The translations under genes and the position numbers were made by a program. Source: Chrysopilus asiliformis (Eukaryota; Arthropoda; Insecta; Diptera; Rhagionidae). Taken from it: 64,000 nucleotides of DNA. Location of the stretch: the NCBI GenBank assembly GCA_964034945.1, contig OZ035962.1, forward strand, positions 29,663,943-29,727,942, read 5' to 3'. The first letter of the stretch is position 1, and every line of letters begins with the position of its first letter. Under the pieces are notes generated by a model. The model worked only from the letters and a program-made list of their open reading frames with translations. It ran no database searches and was not told where the DNA came from. Below, piece after piece: positions 1-10,399 of the stretch.

Positions 1-469
1 AAAAACTTGAGCACATGGTCAGACGGAGCACATTTTTTCTTAAATTTTTAAACCATCTTTACCTGGGATCTTTCACCCTTTTTTATAGGATGAGCAGAAG
101 GTGCTCTCCAATTTTCCCACGAAATTTTTATATCACTAGCCAAAACTGATTACTACTAAAAAATTTAATGAAATTTTCCTTTTTTCCAGTGAACTGAACT
201 TTTCACTTTGATTTTAATTTTGGAATTTTTCAAGTGATCTTGGCCAACGCACTAACTGGACTGAAGTAATTCATTGTTCTTAGTAGCATTCGGTTCTTTA
301 GCTATTGTTATAATGACTATGGGAATTCGAATTGCTGATTGGCCCTTATAGTTAAATTGTTTAAACAATCGTTTAAACTGTGTGGCCATGTGAGGATCAA
401 CAGGCATAGGGTGTTGGCACTAGTGATGGCCACCTGTCTTACGTTGCTTTAAGATTTTGCTACGTATCA
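1..469 (-). repeat. LTR, left copy (partial, U3 side)
   Basis: This is the 3' LTR of the first retrotransposon copy, cut by the window start. Its outer (minus-strand 5') edge is at 469, fixed by comparison with the third copy ending at 21695. A TATA-like stretch read on the minus strand (TATAAAAAAG, about 78-88) marks the likely promoter. Everything to its right up to 469 would then be U3. Confidence 0.75.
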
Positions 470-683
470 CCACAAGTTTATTTGCGTTAGTTTTCGTTGG
501 CAAATAAGCTTCAGTCGCGAAATGTTAAAGCATAAGATGCCCTTCATAAACGTAGGGCACGTCCACGCCCTGAGATTAAGAGTCTGTAGCTCTTCTTTTA
601 TTGCTAGTCGGGCTAATGGTGTGTGCGTTCATGAAACGTTTTTAATTATGTTTAGTACAATATAGAAGGTTAGCGGTGGTGTT

Positions 684-3600
684 TCAAGGACGCAGATCTT
701 TTGTATGGTATACACCTATTCGCTTGCCTTGCAAATCTTCTACCTCGTAGAGAGAAGATCCTATCGGCTTTGCTATGCGACATTTTAAAAATTTGTGTGC
801 CAGTTTGGCATTGAAGCCTTGACTAAAATTGCTTTGGACAAAGTTTCTTCTATACACTTCTTGGCCTGGACGGTAGGTAATTTGCCTAGCTCTAGTGTTG
901 TATATCTTTTTTGACCGTTCGTGTGCCTTGGATAAGCATTTCTTCACTTTATCCCTTAATTGTCGGAGGTTGTCTTCGGAGGGTAGAACATTGGGATCAT
1001 TTTCACCTAACCTTTTCAACTTTTTTATCAGATCATAGCTGGATCCATGTTGCACCATATGTTGCCCAAATAGCACATAATATGGTGAGGTGCCCAGTGC
1101 CACATGAGATCCACTTCTAAGAGCACTTGCGATGGCATTGATGTGCACATCCCAATTCGCATGATCATCAGCAATATAAGATCTAATGGCTGCTAACAAC
1201 GATCTGTTCACCCTTTCAGACTTATTAGACTGAAGGGCATGTGTGGCGGTGAATATGTGTCTAATTCCATATTCTTTCAAAAAACTGTCCATCTCCTTGG
1301 AAATGAATTGCGCACCATTGTCCGAGTGCAAGGACTCAGGAGCTCCGAAGATTGAAAAGATTTCTTGCAAGAATTTTATGACTTCTTTGGTGGTGGCCTT
1401 TTTCAGGGTTTTAAAGAGAGGGAAGCGAGAGAAATGGTCAAGAACAACTAGAAGGTAAGTATTTCCCATCTTGCTACGGGGATAAGGTCCGAGAAAGTCG
1501 ACATATACTTTCTGCCATGGTCTGTCGATTTGGTACTCAGTTCCCATTAGAGTTCTGAGAGAGACATTAGGCGCTTTGGTTTGCTTACAAACGTCGCAGG
1601 CATTAACGTGGTTCTGTACGTCCTTGACCATTTTTGGCCAATAGTAACGTTCACGTACTCTCTGCAATGTTTTATGTATGCCACCATGGGCAGCAGTCGG
1701 AGGATCGTGAGCGTTTGCTATTATTTCTGCTCGTAAAGGTTCAGGTACGTACAGACGCCAAAGGTTCTCTTCCTCTTCGATTTCTCCAGTTCGAAAGCTG
1801 ACTCTTTTGTAAACTACATCGTCCAAAACACACATGTCTGGTAGATTGTCGGCGTTGTCCAACACAGTCATTTTCAGTTCCTCATATTCAGGTGATTTGA
1901 AGTGGATCGAGTTCATATCCAATTCTGCAATATGTTCGGATAACTCTTCAACGCCGTCATAGGCTCGTGAAAGAGCGTCAGCTACTACATTCTGTGTGCC
2001 TTTTCGATGCTGGATGTCAAACGTGTATCTCTGAAGTTCTAGACTCCACCGTGCTAGGCGACCGCTTAAGTCTTTCTGTCGCATTAACCACTGGAGACTG
2101 GAGTGATCCGAGATTATCGTAAACTCGTATCCCTCGATATATTGTCGGAACTTTTTTACACTCTCGACCACTGCGAGGCATTCTAGCTCGGTCACAGTGT
2201 AGTTCTGCTGTGCTGTGTTCAACTTACGCGAAAAGAATGCTACTGGATGTTCGTGATTGTCTTTGTCCAGCTGAAGCAGTACACCTCCAATTCCGAATCT
2301 GCTGGCATCGCATTGGACGAAGAAAGGACGCTGGAAATCAGGATTGACTAAAATAGGGGCGCTCGTCAATCTTTCCTTCAACTCTTCGAAGGCTGACTGG
2401 GCTTCTTCGGTCCAAGCGAACTTTTGTTTAGGGTTTTTGAGCAGATTCGTTATTGGGGTAGCGATCGTGGCATAATTCTTAATGAATCGTCTGTACCACC
2501 CAGTAAGACCGAGAAAGCTGCGTACTGCTCTCACTTTTGAGGGAACTGGAAATTTCTTTATTGCCTCTATTTTTTCGTTGTCGGTTCTTAGGCAACCATG
2601 TCCAACTATGTAGCCCAAATATTTAACCTCGGTCATGCAAAACTTGCATTTTTCCAGGTTAACCGTAAGGCCCGCCTTTTTTAATGCCGAAGCCAAAGAT
2701 TCCAGCACAAAAAGGTGTGTTTCGTAGTCGGGCGTCGTCACCAAGAAATCGTCCAAATATTTGCGCACGAATTTTCGGGCATTCCAGGGCCTCAAATCGA
2801 TGATTTTGTCCGCAAGTTTGGACATGGAGGCCGTGGCATTACAAAGGCCAAAAGCGGTGACGGTGAATTGAAATAAAGGACGCCCAGGAACACTGAAGGC
2901 AGTCTTGTCCCTGGATTCCGGTGCCAAAGGAATTTGCCAAAAGGCGTCCTTTAAATCAATGCTGCTAATGTAAACTGCATCTCCTAATTGACTTAGAAGC
3001 CACTCTATGTTGGGCAAAGGGTAGGCGTCCTTCCTCGTCACGGCATTGACTCTACGAGAATCTAAGCAGAGACGCACTTTGCCTGGTTTCTTCACCAAAA
3101 CGACCGGGGAATTCCACGGACTTTGGGATTCTTCTATTACTCCCATTTCCAACATCCTGTCGAGCTCCGCATACATTAGTTCAAGAACAGGAGGAGACAC
3201 AGGATAGTGACGTTGTTTTATTGGGGATGCATCTCCGACGTCAATGAAATGTTCCACCAAAGAGGTTTTACCGAGACCTTCTTTGGCGAAATCGGGAAAT
3301 TTGTTCTTGACAGTGTTCAACTGTGTTCTTTGTTCTTGACTTAATGTATGCTGATTCAACAGGACATCTTCCATAGGGGCAATTTCGTTGATATTTCCGA
3401 GAATAATGGGCTGAATTCCGAAAGAACTCCAAAAGTCTATCCCCAAATACAAAGTCTGACTTAAAGACGGAACTATGTATAAGGTGATCGATTTGATATT
3501 GTTTTGGTAAGTAATATCTACGTTTGCATATCCGATGACTGGTTGGTGTTTCCCATCAGCTGTGCTGAGAGAGGATTTCATTCTTGACCAATGCAGGCCT

Positions 3601-4178
3601 AATGTGTTAAGCAGATTTAAAGCGTCGTGACCAAGGCAACTAATGGTGGCTCCGCTATCGAGCAAACCCTTTATTGTTTGTCCCGCTATAATGACATTAG
3701 CATATGGCCTCGAATCCGTTTTAGTTGGCAAGGTACAACATTCTAGCTTCGTATACAGGGATTTCCTATGCTTCCAGAAGTTTTTACATCTTTCAGCTCT
3801 TTTTTTGGACTTTTTTGGACAAGTGGGATCTATGCTACTTACTTGTTCCGAAAAAATCTTTTCGCACAAATTATTGTAATTTTCCAACCTTTCCGCAAAT
3901 GATAAAAATCTTAAACTATTTGCCGGATCTGAACTATGGGAATCGACGGCTTTTTTTAATATTGATGTAAACTTACATTTAGAGGACAACTTATCATTTG
4001 GTAAATTCTCTGCAGAATTTACTGGCGAGATTGTGGTTGGTAAGGGGGTGTCTCCGGCGAGCAAGGTACATCCCTCGAACGAGCCGTGCCGGATCCCGAC
4101 GCGTTCGAAGACGGGTTTCCCCGGGAGCATTTCGTACATTTGGGTTTCAGGACTCCTTGCTTGCCACAGGTGTAACAA
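684..4178 (-). CDS. pol: Retrotransposon Pol polyprotein, copy 1 (1164 codons)
   Basis: This encodes the enzymes for copying and inserting the element. Reading from the N-terminus: an aspartic protease with the DSG triad near residues 174-176; reverse transcriptase with the catalytic YLDD box at 474-477; RNase H with acidic residues around 623 (CDAS) and near 690 and 733; and integrase with an HHCC zinc finger (H831, H835, C861, C864) and a DDE triad at about D894, D953 and E988. Order PR-RT-RH-IN is the Ty3/gypsy order. The first 160 bases overlap gag in the -1 frame, so the listed Met is probably not used and Pol would be made as a Gag-Pol fusion by frameshifting. Residue 463 is Arg here and Met in copy 2. 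No env-like ORF follows. The frame is intact throughout, so the copy may be young. Confidence 0.95.
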   Translation of the reverse strand: MLHLWQARSPETQMYEMLPGKPVFERVGIRHGSFEGCTLLAGDTPLPTTISPVNSAENLPNDKLSSKCKFTSILKKAVDSHSSDPANSLRFLSFAERLENYNNLCEKIFSEQVSSIDPTCPKKSKKRAERCKNFWKHRKSLYTKLECCTLPTKTDSRPYANVIIAGQTIKGLLDSGATISCLGHDALNLLNTLGLHWSRMKSSLSTADGKHQPVIGYANVDITYQNNIKSITLYIVPSLSQTLYLGIDFWSSFGIQPIILGNINEIAPMEDVLLNQHTLSQEQRTQLNTVKNKFPDFAKEGLGKTSLVEHFIDVGDASPIKQRHYPVSPPVLELMYAELDRMLEMGVIEESQSPWNSPVVLVKKPGKVRLCLDSRRVNAVTRKDAYPLPNIEWLLSQLGDAVYISSIDLKDAFWQIPLAPESRDKTAFSVPGRPLFQFTVTAFGLCNATASMSKLADKIIDLRPWNARKFVRKYLDDFLVTTPDYETHLFVLESLASALKKAGLTVNLEKCKFCMTEVKYLGYIVGHGCLRTDNEKIEAIKKFPVPSKVRAVRSFLGLTGWYRRFIKNYATIATPITNLLKNPKQKFAWTEEAQSAFEELKERLTSAPILVNPDFQRPFFVQCDASRFGIGGVLLQLDKDNHEHPVAFFSRKLNTAQQNYTVTELECLAVVESVKKFRQYIEGYEFTIISDHSSLQWLMRQKDLSGRLARWSLELQRYTFDIQHRKGTQNVVADALSRAYDGVEELSEHIAELDMNSIHFKSPEYEELKMTVLDNADNLPDMCVLDDVVYKRVSFRTGEIEEEENLWRLYVPEPLRAEIIANAHDPPTAAHGGIHKTLQRVRERYYWPKMVKDVQNHVNACDVCKQTKAPNVSLRTLMGTEYQIDRPWQKVYVDFLGPYPRSKMGNTYLLVVLDHFSRFPLFKTLKKATTKEVIKFLQEIFSIFGAPESLHSDNGAQFISKEMDSFLKEYGIRHIFTATHALQSNKSERVNRSLLAAIRSYIADDHANWDVHINAIASALRSGSHVALGTSPYYVLFGQHMVQHGSSYDLIKKLKRLGENDPNVLPSEDNLRQLRDKVKKCLSKAHERSKKIYNTRARQITYRPGQEVYRRNFVQSNFSQGFNAKLAHKFLKCRIAKPIGSSLYEVEDLQGKRIGVYHTKDLRP

Positions 4179-5980
4179 AATCTTGTCCAGGTTGGTGACT
4201 CACATTCTAAATAGCTGTGTCCTATCTCTTGCAAGTTCCAGCATTTGTATCGGGATCTGTCTCTCATCTGCATTGCGGCCACTTCCTCGGGATAGTCAGC
4301 TGAGACTTCCGGAGCGTCTTCAAAACCGTCCATTGTCTGGATCTCGTTGACGTGTCGATTGCTGGTTTGGGGCATCTGTTTGGGTCTCGAATCGAAAGAA
4401 TAAGTTCGGAAATACTTTTCCGACTGCAAGCACAAATCTCTCAGCTCTGGTATAGTGTTGGCTGGCTGGAATAGCACTTGCTGCAAAATTCGGGGATCGA
4501 GGTTCTGTTTTAAGATGCTTAGAAGCTCGGAATCTTTCAAGGGAGTCTGCATCTGGTTCGCTAGAGCTATGACGTCTTGGCTGTAGTCCGTAAAGCTTTC
4601 TCCACGCGTTTGCTTTCTCCTCATTATTGTTCCACGAATCTCGTTGTCGGTTTTTAAATCACGAAATTCACCTACAAGAGCTTCTTTCAATTGGTTCCAA
4701 TTGGATTCAGGGTTCCTTCGAAAGTAATTCCAGTACCAGGTGTTTGCCTTTCCTGATACGATCCTGTGGAAGTTGGAACGCAAATATGCCTCATCTATTC
4801 CTTCCTGAGCTATTAAGGTTTCTACACGAAACACAAATTCGCTGACCGGTATGCCCTTGGAACTACCATCGAAATTGAGTTTCCATCGGGACACCGGGCT
4901 CTTGGAACGATGGGCTTGATAGGATGTAGTATTTGGTAAGGTGGAGGTTCTTTGAATAATTTTTGGTACCCAGGTCTCTGAGTCTACCAGAGGCTGATTT
5001 GGTCTACGATTGGTCATATTTGGAAATACTGGATTGCTTGAAGGATTTTCTCGCGAATAGCCATAGTTTGGGTTTTCCGAATTTTGATGTACATTATGGA
5101 CAGGAGATGTTCTCAACTGTGAGTTTGCCCAGTTGAAGTTTAGAGAATTGGGTCTGGGTGAGTTTGGAGCTTGATCGGTGATTGGAGGGTTAGAGATCTG
5201 ATTTTTGGTTGTGATCGGTTGCTCCAGATTTACTTCTGGCCTTCGAGTGTTCAATTGCTCTATTTGAGCCATAAGAGTCTCAAACATGTTTTTCGTGAGG
5301 TTTGTCAAACACATTAATTCCGATCTCGTGCTTAACTGACCCAAAATAGCATCGAGAGCATTTCTGGTGACTACTGTCTCAGAAGGGTTGGGGTACTGGG
5401 TATTGGTGTCTAAATTGCCTTGCGAAAACTGAGACACTTCCTCAATTTCGAAGTGTGAACCTGGCTTGTCGGTAAGGCCTGGTGCACTGACCGCAGAAGG
5501 TGTTCCGACGGGTCCTTCTCCAGACCCCTCTCCTTGCAATGCAGACTGTAGTCTCACTATTTCATCGTTGGTAAAACCGATTAAGTTTTCAGGGAATGGT
5601 TTAAAAGAAGGAAAAGCTACCGCGAATAAGGAGAGTCGAGCTGCCATGTGTGTGAATCTGGATAAACACTTTAACATGACAGCTTCATTGGTCATGCGCC
5701 TACCCCTTGATGCTTCTTTCTGCAAATCTACAAATTTAGTTTCTAAGAGGGACTTTTCCAACTCTATATTTTGTATAGAGGGATATTTGAGAAAATCAGT
5801 CACCCTTTTTCCGATCTCTTTTTGATAAATTTCTTTCAGCGCGTTAAGTTCGTCTGTGTCTGTAGGGAGGTCCCGCAATGCTGCCTCAAATTCTACTTCA
5901 TCTTGTTCAAGATGCGCAGGATCTATTTGGAAGACGTTAATATCCGTCATTTTGTACAAGTTTTTTGTTTTCTTGCCCAA
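4019..5980 (-). CDS. gag: Retrotransposon Gag protein, copy 1 (653 codons), damaged first zinc knuckle
   Basis: This is the structural capsid/nucleocapsid protein. The middle is Asn/Pro/Ser-rich; the region around residues 370-520 has the capsid-like helical look of gypsy Gag (for example SNWNQLKEALVGEF). Near the C-terminus are two zinc-knuckle-like motifs. The first, at about 580-593, reads CWNL...GHSYLEC here, so the second Cys of the CCHC motif is Leu; copy 2 has the Cys. The second, at about 602-615, is CYTC...GVLKPKC in both copies, with Val where His is expected. A 5' alternative start at the second Met (MTDINVF) is possible. The change in the first knuckle should weaken RNA packaging if this copy were the only source of Gag. 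Confidence 0.92.
   Translation of the reverse strand: MGKKTKNLYKMTDINVFQIDPAHLEQDEVEFEAALRDLPTDTDELNALKEIYQKEIGKRVTDFLKYPSIQNIELEKSLLETKFVDLQKEASRGRRMTNEAVMLKCLSRFTHMAARLSLFAVAFPSFKPFPENLIGFTNDEIVRLQSALQGEGSGEGPVGTPSAVSAPGLTDKPGSHFEIEEVSQFSQGNLDTNTQYPNPSETVVTRNALDAILGQLSTRSELMCLTNLTKNMFETLMAQIEQLNTRRPEVNLEQPITTKNQISNPPITDQAPNSPRPNSLNFNWANSQLRTSPVHNVHQNSENPNYGYSRENPSSNPVFPNMTNRRPNQPLVDSETWVPKIIQRTSTLPNTTSYQAHRSKSPVSRWKLNFDGSSKGIPVSEFVFRVETLIAQEGIDEAYLRSNFHRIVSGKANTWYWNYFRRNPESNWNQLKEALVGEFRDLKTDNEIRGTIMRRKQTRGESFTDYSQDVIALANQMQTPLKDSELLSILKQNLDPRILQQVLFQPANTIPELRDLCLQSEKYFRTYSFDSRPKQMPQTSNRHVNEIQTMDGFEDAPEVSADYPEEVAAMQMRDRSRYKCWNLQEIGHSYLECESPTWTRFCYTCGKQGVLKPKCTKCSRGNPSSNASGSGTARSRDVPCSPETPPYQPQSRQ
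4115..4121 (-). promoter_or_regulatory. -1 ribosomal frameshift slip site GGGAAAC, copy 1
   Basis: On the minus strand the heptamer G GGA AAC lies in the gag zero frame (AAC codon at 4117-4115) inside the 160-base gag/pol overlap. The pol frame is -1 relative to gag, and slipping the two tRNAs back by one base gives GGG AAA CCC, which is exactly the pol frame. G GGA AAC fits the X XXY YYZ rule. A downstream pseudoknot was not modelled. Confidence 0.75.
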
Positions 5981-7104
5981 CTTTATCGGTAAAAGGATCT
6001 GGCTATTGCCTTAATGCAATGTTAATTGATTTTTACAATTAATGCTTGATACAAATTTGCTTACGTATTTGTTAAAATTAGATTAAAGAAAAGAAAATTT
6101 AGGAATGTAATAAAATTAACAAAAAAAAAAATTTTAATTAAAGGTACGTTTTTAACTTTGTTGGCGTTAAATACCACACAATTGTTTTCAAACAATTGTT
6201 CAAAATTTATACGTATATGTTCTTGTTTATGTAAATTTCATAAATAATTCGACTCTCTCCCCAATCAGAAAACTCAAATACCATGGGTCAAAGATAACTT
6301 CGTTAGAAATTCTGTGTAAAGAAAAATTTATTATATATTGATTACGGATAAAAACTTGCATTTTTACTAGATTTTTTTTTTTGAAAGTTATTTCAGCGAA
6401 GGCAAATATAAGAATATTTGAACATGATCTGCTGGATTTCACTTTTTGTTTGAAAATTGACAATCTTGAATGAAATTGAAAGGTGTCCTTGATCCTCACC
6501 GAAGATACTACCAATTCTCCTTGAAGGGAAGCAATCAAAAAATGTCAGTGTTGTATTGAGAGGTTCTCAATAGCAAAATCTGCTGGCGGATTTATTTGAC
6601 TTGAATCCTTCCATTTTATCATCTGCGACATTCTGCAAGCATTCTTGCTAAATGTAGTTTCCTTGCATGGATAGAACGCGGGTGAAAAGTTAACAAAAGT
6701 TTGGTGATTTTGAATCGCGATTGTGCACCGGTGTTCAACTTTGCAACATGGTCTGCAATCAAAATATCCCTAGCATTTGAAATGGTATCTTGTTATTATG
6801 AACTTAATGAAGTTTACTGAGTAAAAATGAAAAATGACTATTAGTGCGAAAATGGTTCGAATTTCAAGGACTCTAGTATAGATGCGACTACTTTGAAATT
6901 GTTTCAGAGCAAAATTTAAAGGTGTCAAATTTTACATATTCTATTTTCGAGCTTACTTGTTTTTAGCGGTTTATCGCGTATAAGCCCGTCGGCCTCGGGT
7001 CTGTTACAAAAGGATTATGGTCCTTGTGATGCATGCCACGGCAGCAGGTCTTTTCCTAGCTACGCTCAGTCGTCTATTAAAGGGGAAGTGGGGTCTTTCC
7101 GGGC
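5981..7104 (-). other. Retrotransposon leader upstream of gag, copy 1 (no gene seen)
   Basis: AT-rich non-coding sequence between gag and the nested hAT-like element, matched in copy 2 at 16593-17716. No convincing ORF is present. A primer-binding site next to an LTR edge was looked for in 5981-10400 and not identified securely, so the boundary between leader and U5 of the 5' LTR is unresolved. Confidence 0.5.
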
Positions 7105-7600
7105 ATTGCAACCAGGGTTGCCAGTTTGGGCGATTTATCGCGAATTGGGCTATCTTTTTCGTGATTTTGCGACAATCTTTTTGAAAAAATCGCAAATCGC
7201 AAATTGGGCGATTGCAAAAAATCGTTTGGGCGACATTGGGCTATCTTTGAAAAATATCTTTCCGTTCGAAATTGTACGTCATTTGCCGAATTTTTCCCAC
7301 TATTTACCAAGTTCGGAACGCACACTCGATATCTAAATGGACGCACTCATCCTTCCATTTAGCATATGCTTGTCTGGCTAAAATTATTTTTTTGCTTGTG
7401 GCAATACGGTCAATTTACTTTTAGCGATCGGTAACTAAGCAAAACAGCGAAATGGATGCACCCACTGTCATTTTCAAAATAAGTATTGAATATTCTGCTT
7501 TCTAATAACACCAATAAGAATGTTATCGCTTTCCTTGAGTGAAGAAAGAACCATAACATGCCTTTAAATTTGTGCCCATAACAAAATATAAAAACATAAT

Positions 7601-7726
7601 GGGCGTTACCAAGAAACATTTATAAAGTCGAGTCTACGTAGCCTTTTTAGTTTCGACTCTAACAAACTATAAATTATTTTTAAGACAACGTAGACTCGAC
7701 TTTACAAATGTTCATTGGTAAAGCCC
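7601..7726. repeat. Foldback inverted repeat inside the outer hAT, copy 1
   Basis: Arms of about 50 bp, beginning gggcgttacc and ending ggtaaagccc, are imperfect reverse complements. The shared core AAAGTCGAGTCTACGT is followed on the other side by its complement. The structure is a short palindromic element with no coding capacity, present identically in copy 2 near 18214-18339. It could be a separate small foldback insertion; no clear target duplication was found. Confidence 0.55.
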
Positions 7727-8002
7727 AATATTTGCACAACAAACCATTTCTAGTATTTTTATTTAATACGACTTAAGATAATCGGCATTTTGAGGTAACG
7801 AAAACTAGTGCAAACATTTTAGAAAAACGTTTTTATGTTCATTTCATATGTAAAATCCTTATAACATTATATCTGTAAATAAGCTCTGCAATATAAAATT
7901 AATATATTACACACATTTTTTTTTTGTTTAATTTATTTTATTAGTACACTATCTGTGCGTTACGGCGTTACGATAGAACCAAGAACCTTAATTAAGAGTA
8001 AA

Positions 8003-8189
8003 GGGAGAACTCCACTTCGGCAGAAGTAGAAGCAGCGGCAGATGCAGAACTTTAAAACATCGCGTCTAATGTGTTGCGCTCAAATAAAGCAGCAGTAGAA
8101 GAAGCACCGGCAGAATCAGAATTTCATTTTAGCGCTAATCTCTAAAATTTCTGCTGCTGCTGCTGCTTCTGCCGAATTGGAGTTCTCTC
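8003..8189. mobile_element. Small inverted-repeat element with CAG/CTG-rich arms, copy 1
   Basis: GGGAGAACTCCACTTCGGCA at the left is matched in inverse orientation by a right end reading GCCGAATTGGAGTTCTCTC. The arms continue into GCAGAAG/CTTCTGC runs. This is a MITE-like palindrome nested in the outer hAT-like element. The target duplication is uncertain. Copy 2 has it at about 18616-18802. Confidence 0.6.
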
Positions 8190-8337
8190 TTAATACTGAT
8201 ATAAATGTATGTATTGACATATTTTTGGCAATTTTGGGGTCGTTGATTCAAATCAAGTCCTCGATTTTCTCGCCTTTAAGTTTTAATTTGCTATTTTACT
8301 TCTGATATTTAAAAAATGCACTACACATGGATTAAAG

Positions 8338-8805
8338 CCGTGGTTCCCAAACTGGGGGCGTGGGGCCACGGCCAGGGGGGCGTGAAGCAATTTCAGCCGC
8401 GCCCCTCTTGGGGGCGTAGATCTACGGACGGTAGTCGTGAAGAAATTTGAAATTAACATTTCAAGATATTGTTCTCGTCTTGTCTAATAAAAACAAAGCA
8501 GCGTTGCAGACTTAATCTGGAAAGCGATCTCCGGTGTGCTCTGTCAAACATCAGACCTAATATTCAGATTTTAGTGAAAGAAAAACAGTGTCACTCATCC
8601 CATTAATTTTCTATTTTTCCAGTTTTTTTTGTAGAAACTAGGAAAATAAATAATTGAAATGGACAGTAAAAGTGTGTGTGGATTTTTAACTCAAAATATT
8701 AGAATAGAACCACGGAGGTTTGACAGGTTTTCAAAAAAGGGGGGGCGTCAGCTGTTTGATAAGTGTTCAAGAGGGGCGTCAACTGAAAAAGTTTGGGAAC
8801 CACGG
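8338..8805. mobile_element. hAT-like MITE nested inside the outer hAT, copy 1
   Basis: Terminal inverted repeats CCGTGGTTCCCAAACT and AGTTTGGGAACCACGG (with one internal difference) bound a 468-bp element. The flanks gattaaag (8330-8337) and ggttaaag (8806-8813) agree at seven of eight positions, fitting an 8-bp hAT target duplication. The subterminal GGGGGCGTGG and GGGGGGGCGTC tracts are typical of this MITE type. No ORF. Confidence 0.82.
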
Positions 8806-8959
8806 GGTTAAAGGTTTTGCTGTTATTTTATGTTTTTAGGGTAATGTAATTATTATCGCGAATTGGGCGACTTGGGTTGAGCGGAAGCGATTTTGGGCGA
8901 CAATTCTTTAAAATTTGGGCGACTTAACTGCCTGGAGACCTGGCAACCCTGATTGCAAC

Positions 8960-10399
8960 ACGAACAGAGATTCGACCTGCCATCGGTTCTCTCGTGGTGA
9001 AGTTTTCTACGAGCCATGGTGAGAATTTTGATGATCGAGAGAGAGTCTTATAAAGGTCTGATTAGAACAGCATCATGCTGAGCTCAATGGATTGAAACGG
9101 GACGGAAGGTATTGCCATGGTTACACATGCAAAAAAAAAAAGGGGAAACTATCCTCTGCACCGTTTCTCCTAGAACTTCCTAATTGTGAAACAAGCGGAC
9201 AGGAATGACTCTGATCAATGAAAAATCGCTCTAATTGATAAATTTTTTACGCACAATTACTATGATCATACTACTAAGGTCATTAGCCTTAAGCTTTGAG
9301 CATGAATTGCTCCACGATAGGGTTGCCAGATTAAACCGTAAAAGAGGATGAAAAGGGAAAAGTTAGCATTTCCATTAGTTCAAGTTTTCTTTAATATTGT
9401 AAAACTAAGTACAGAATATTGCTGAACGTTCATTTAATTTGACTTAATTCTAAAAAAAATTTATTCAACATGCAAACCGATATAAAAATTCAGGTTGTCA
9501 ATATCTTTTTGATCATATGATTTTGACTATATAAAAGATTGAAAAATTAATCTAAAAAAAATTCTATGGTGATTGTTGGGTTCACCCTTTTACAAAATAA
9601 GCTTTGAAATGCGAAATTCGAAATGCAAAATTCGAAATGCAAAAAATATTTTATTACTATTAATTTAATTCATCAAACCTAGCTGCTAAATTTATGACGC
9701 TTTTACCCAGTCGTCGAATTTATGAAATGATATGAATTACTTACAGTTTCCAAGAACTATTGCTGACGACGTTGTAGTGCACTCCAAGGTCATTCTCGAA
9801 AGCTAAAAAAAAACTTTGGCAAAAAATTTGTGTAAAAGCATCATTAACAAAAAAATTGTGGAAACTAAACTTAACTAAAATAACTTTCGTTAGTTAAATA
9901 ACTAAACTCATTTGCTAGTTTGCTGTCAAAGATACGCATCCGCTAAGCCTTTAAAGCACTTGTACTGCTAAACATTTTCTTCCTTTTAACCCTTTTTGAA
10001 GGTTATGATTCACGTTTTTGCTTAATCTTTGTTGAAGATGAAAGTTTAAAACCACTCGCTGGAATTCTGGAATCTTCGGAGCATAGATGAGGGGTGAACG
10101 GCGATCAATGAAAGGAGGAACACGACCATGACACCTGTCTCCTTGCTGTCGAACACGTTGCCAGAAACTCAACACCTGGTATTTTTGGATTTCCACCTCA
10201 ATTTCCCTTCAGTACTTTACGACAGCTTGGCTAAATCTTTACTGAAGATTTATGTTTAAGCTGGGTTGGGAAATTGTTTCGCCGTTCCTCTCAGACTTCC
10301 GGTTTGAGACACAAGAAGCTGACCACGAGGTCGGATCCGGAACACGTGTCCAGTAAAAAAAAGCCGAAATTTCCCCCTTTTCCCAAGGCTGGAAAATTC
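8960..10399 (-). other. Retrotransposon leader/U5 stretch, copy 1 (LTR inner edge unresolved)
   Basis: Non-coding and repeated in copy 2 up to about 21013. Because the two elements share the middle LTR, internal and LTR sequence cannot be separated by comparison within the window. Several CCA-TG junctions (9014-9018, 9114-9118, 10126-10130) could be a primer-binding site plus LTR edge, but none has a tRNA 3' end I can name. The first would give an LTR of about 2.07 kb. Confidence 0.35.

Larger units (their letters stand above)
7113..8951. mobile_element. hAT-like non-autonomous element, outer nest, copy 1
   Basis: The ends are perfect 12-bp inverted repeats, CAGGGTTGCCAG at 7113 and CTGGCAACCCTG at 8940-8951. 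They are flanked by an 8-bp direct duplication, attgcaac, at 7105-7112 and 8952-8959. An 8-bp duplication with a CAGGG... terminus is the hAT signature. The interior has no transposase ORF. It carries subterminal GGGCGA/TCGC-rich repeats and three further inserted or foldback structures. The element sits inside the leader or LTR of the retrotransposon. Confidence 0.88.

Noticed and set aside
911..1458. Plus-strand open frames inside pol (also their copies at 11523-12070)
   Set aside because: They lie antisense to a clearly conserved polymerase and have no independent motifs.
684..4019. Search for an env gene downstream of pol
   Set aside because: No ORF with signal peptide and membrane anchor between pol and the LTR; element treated as a plain gypsy-type retrotransposon.
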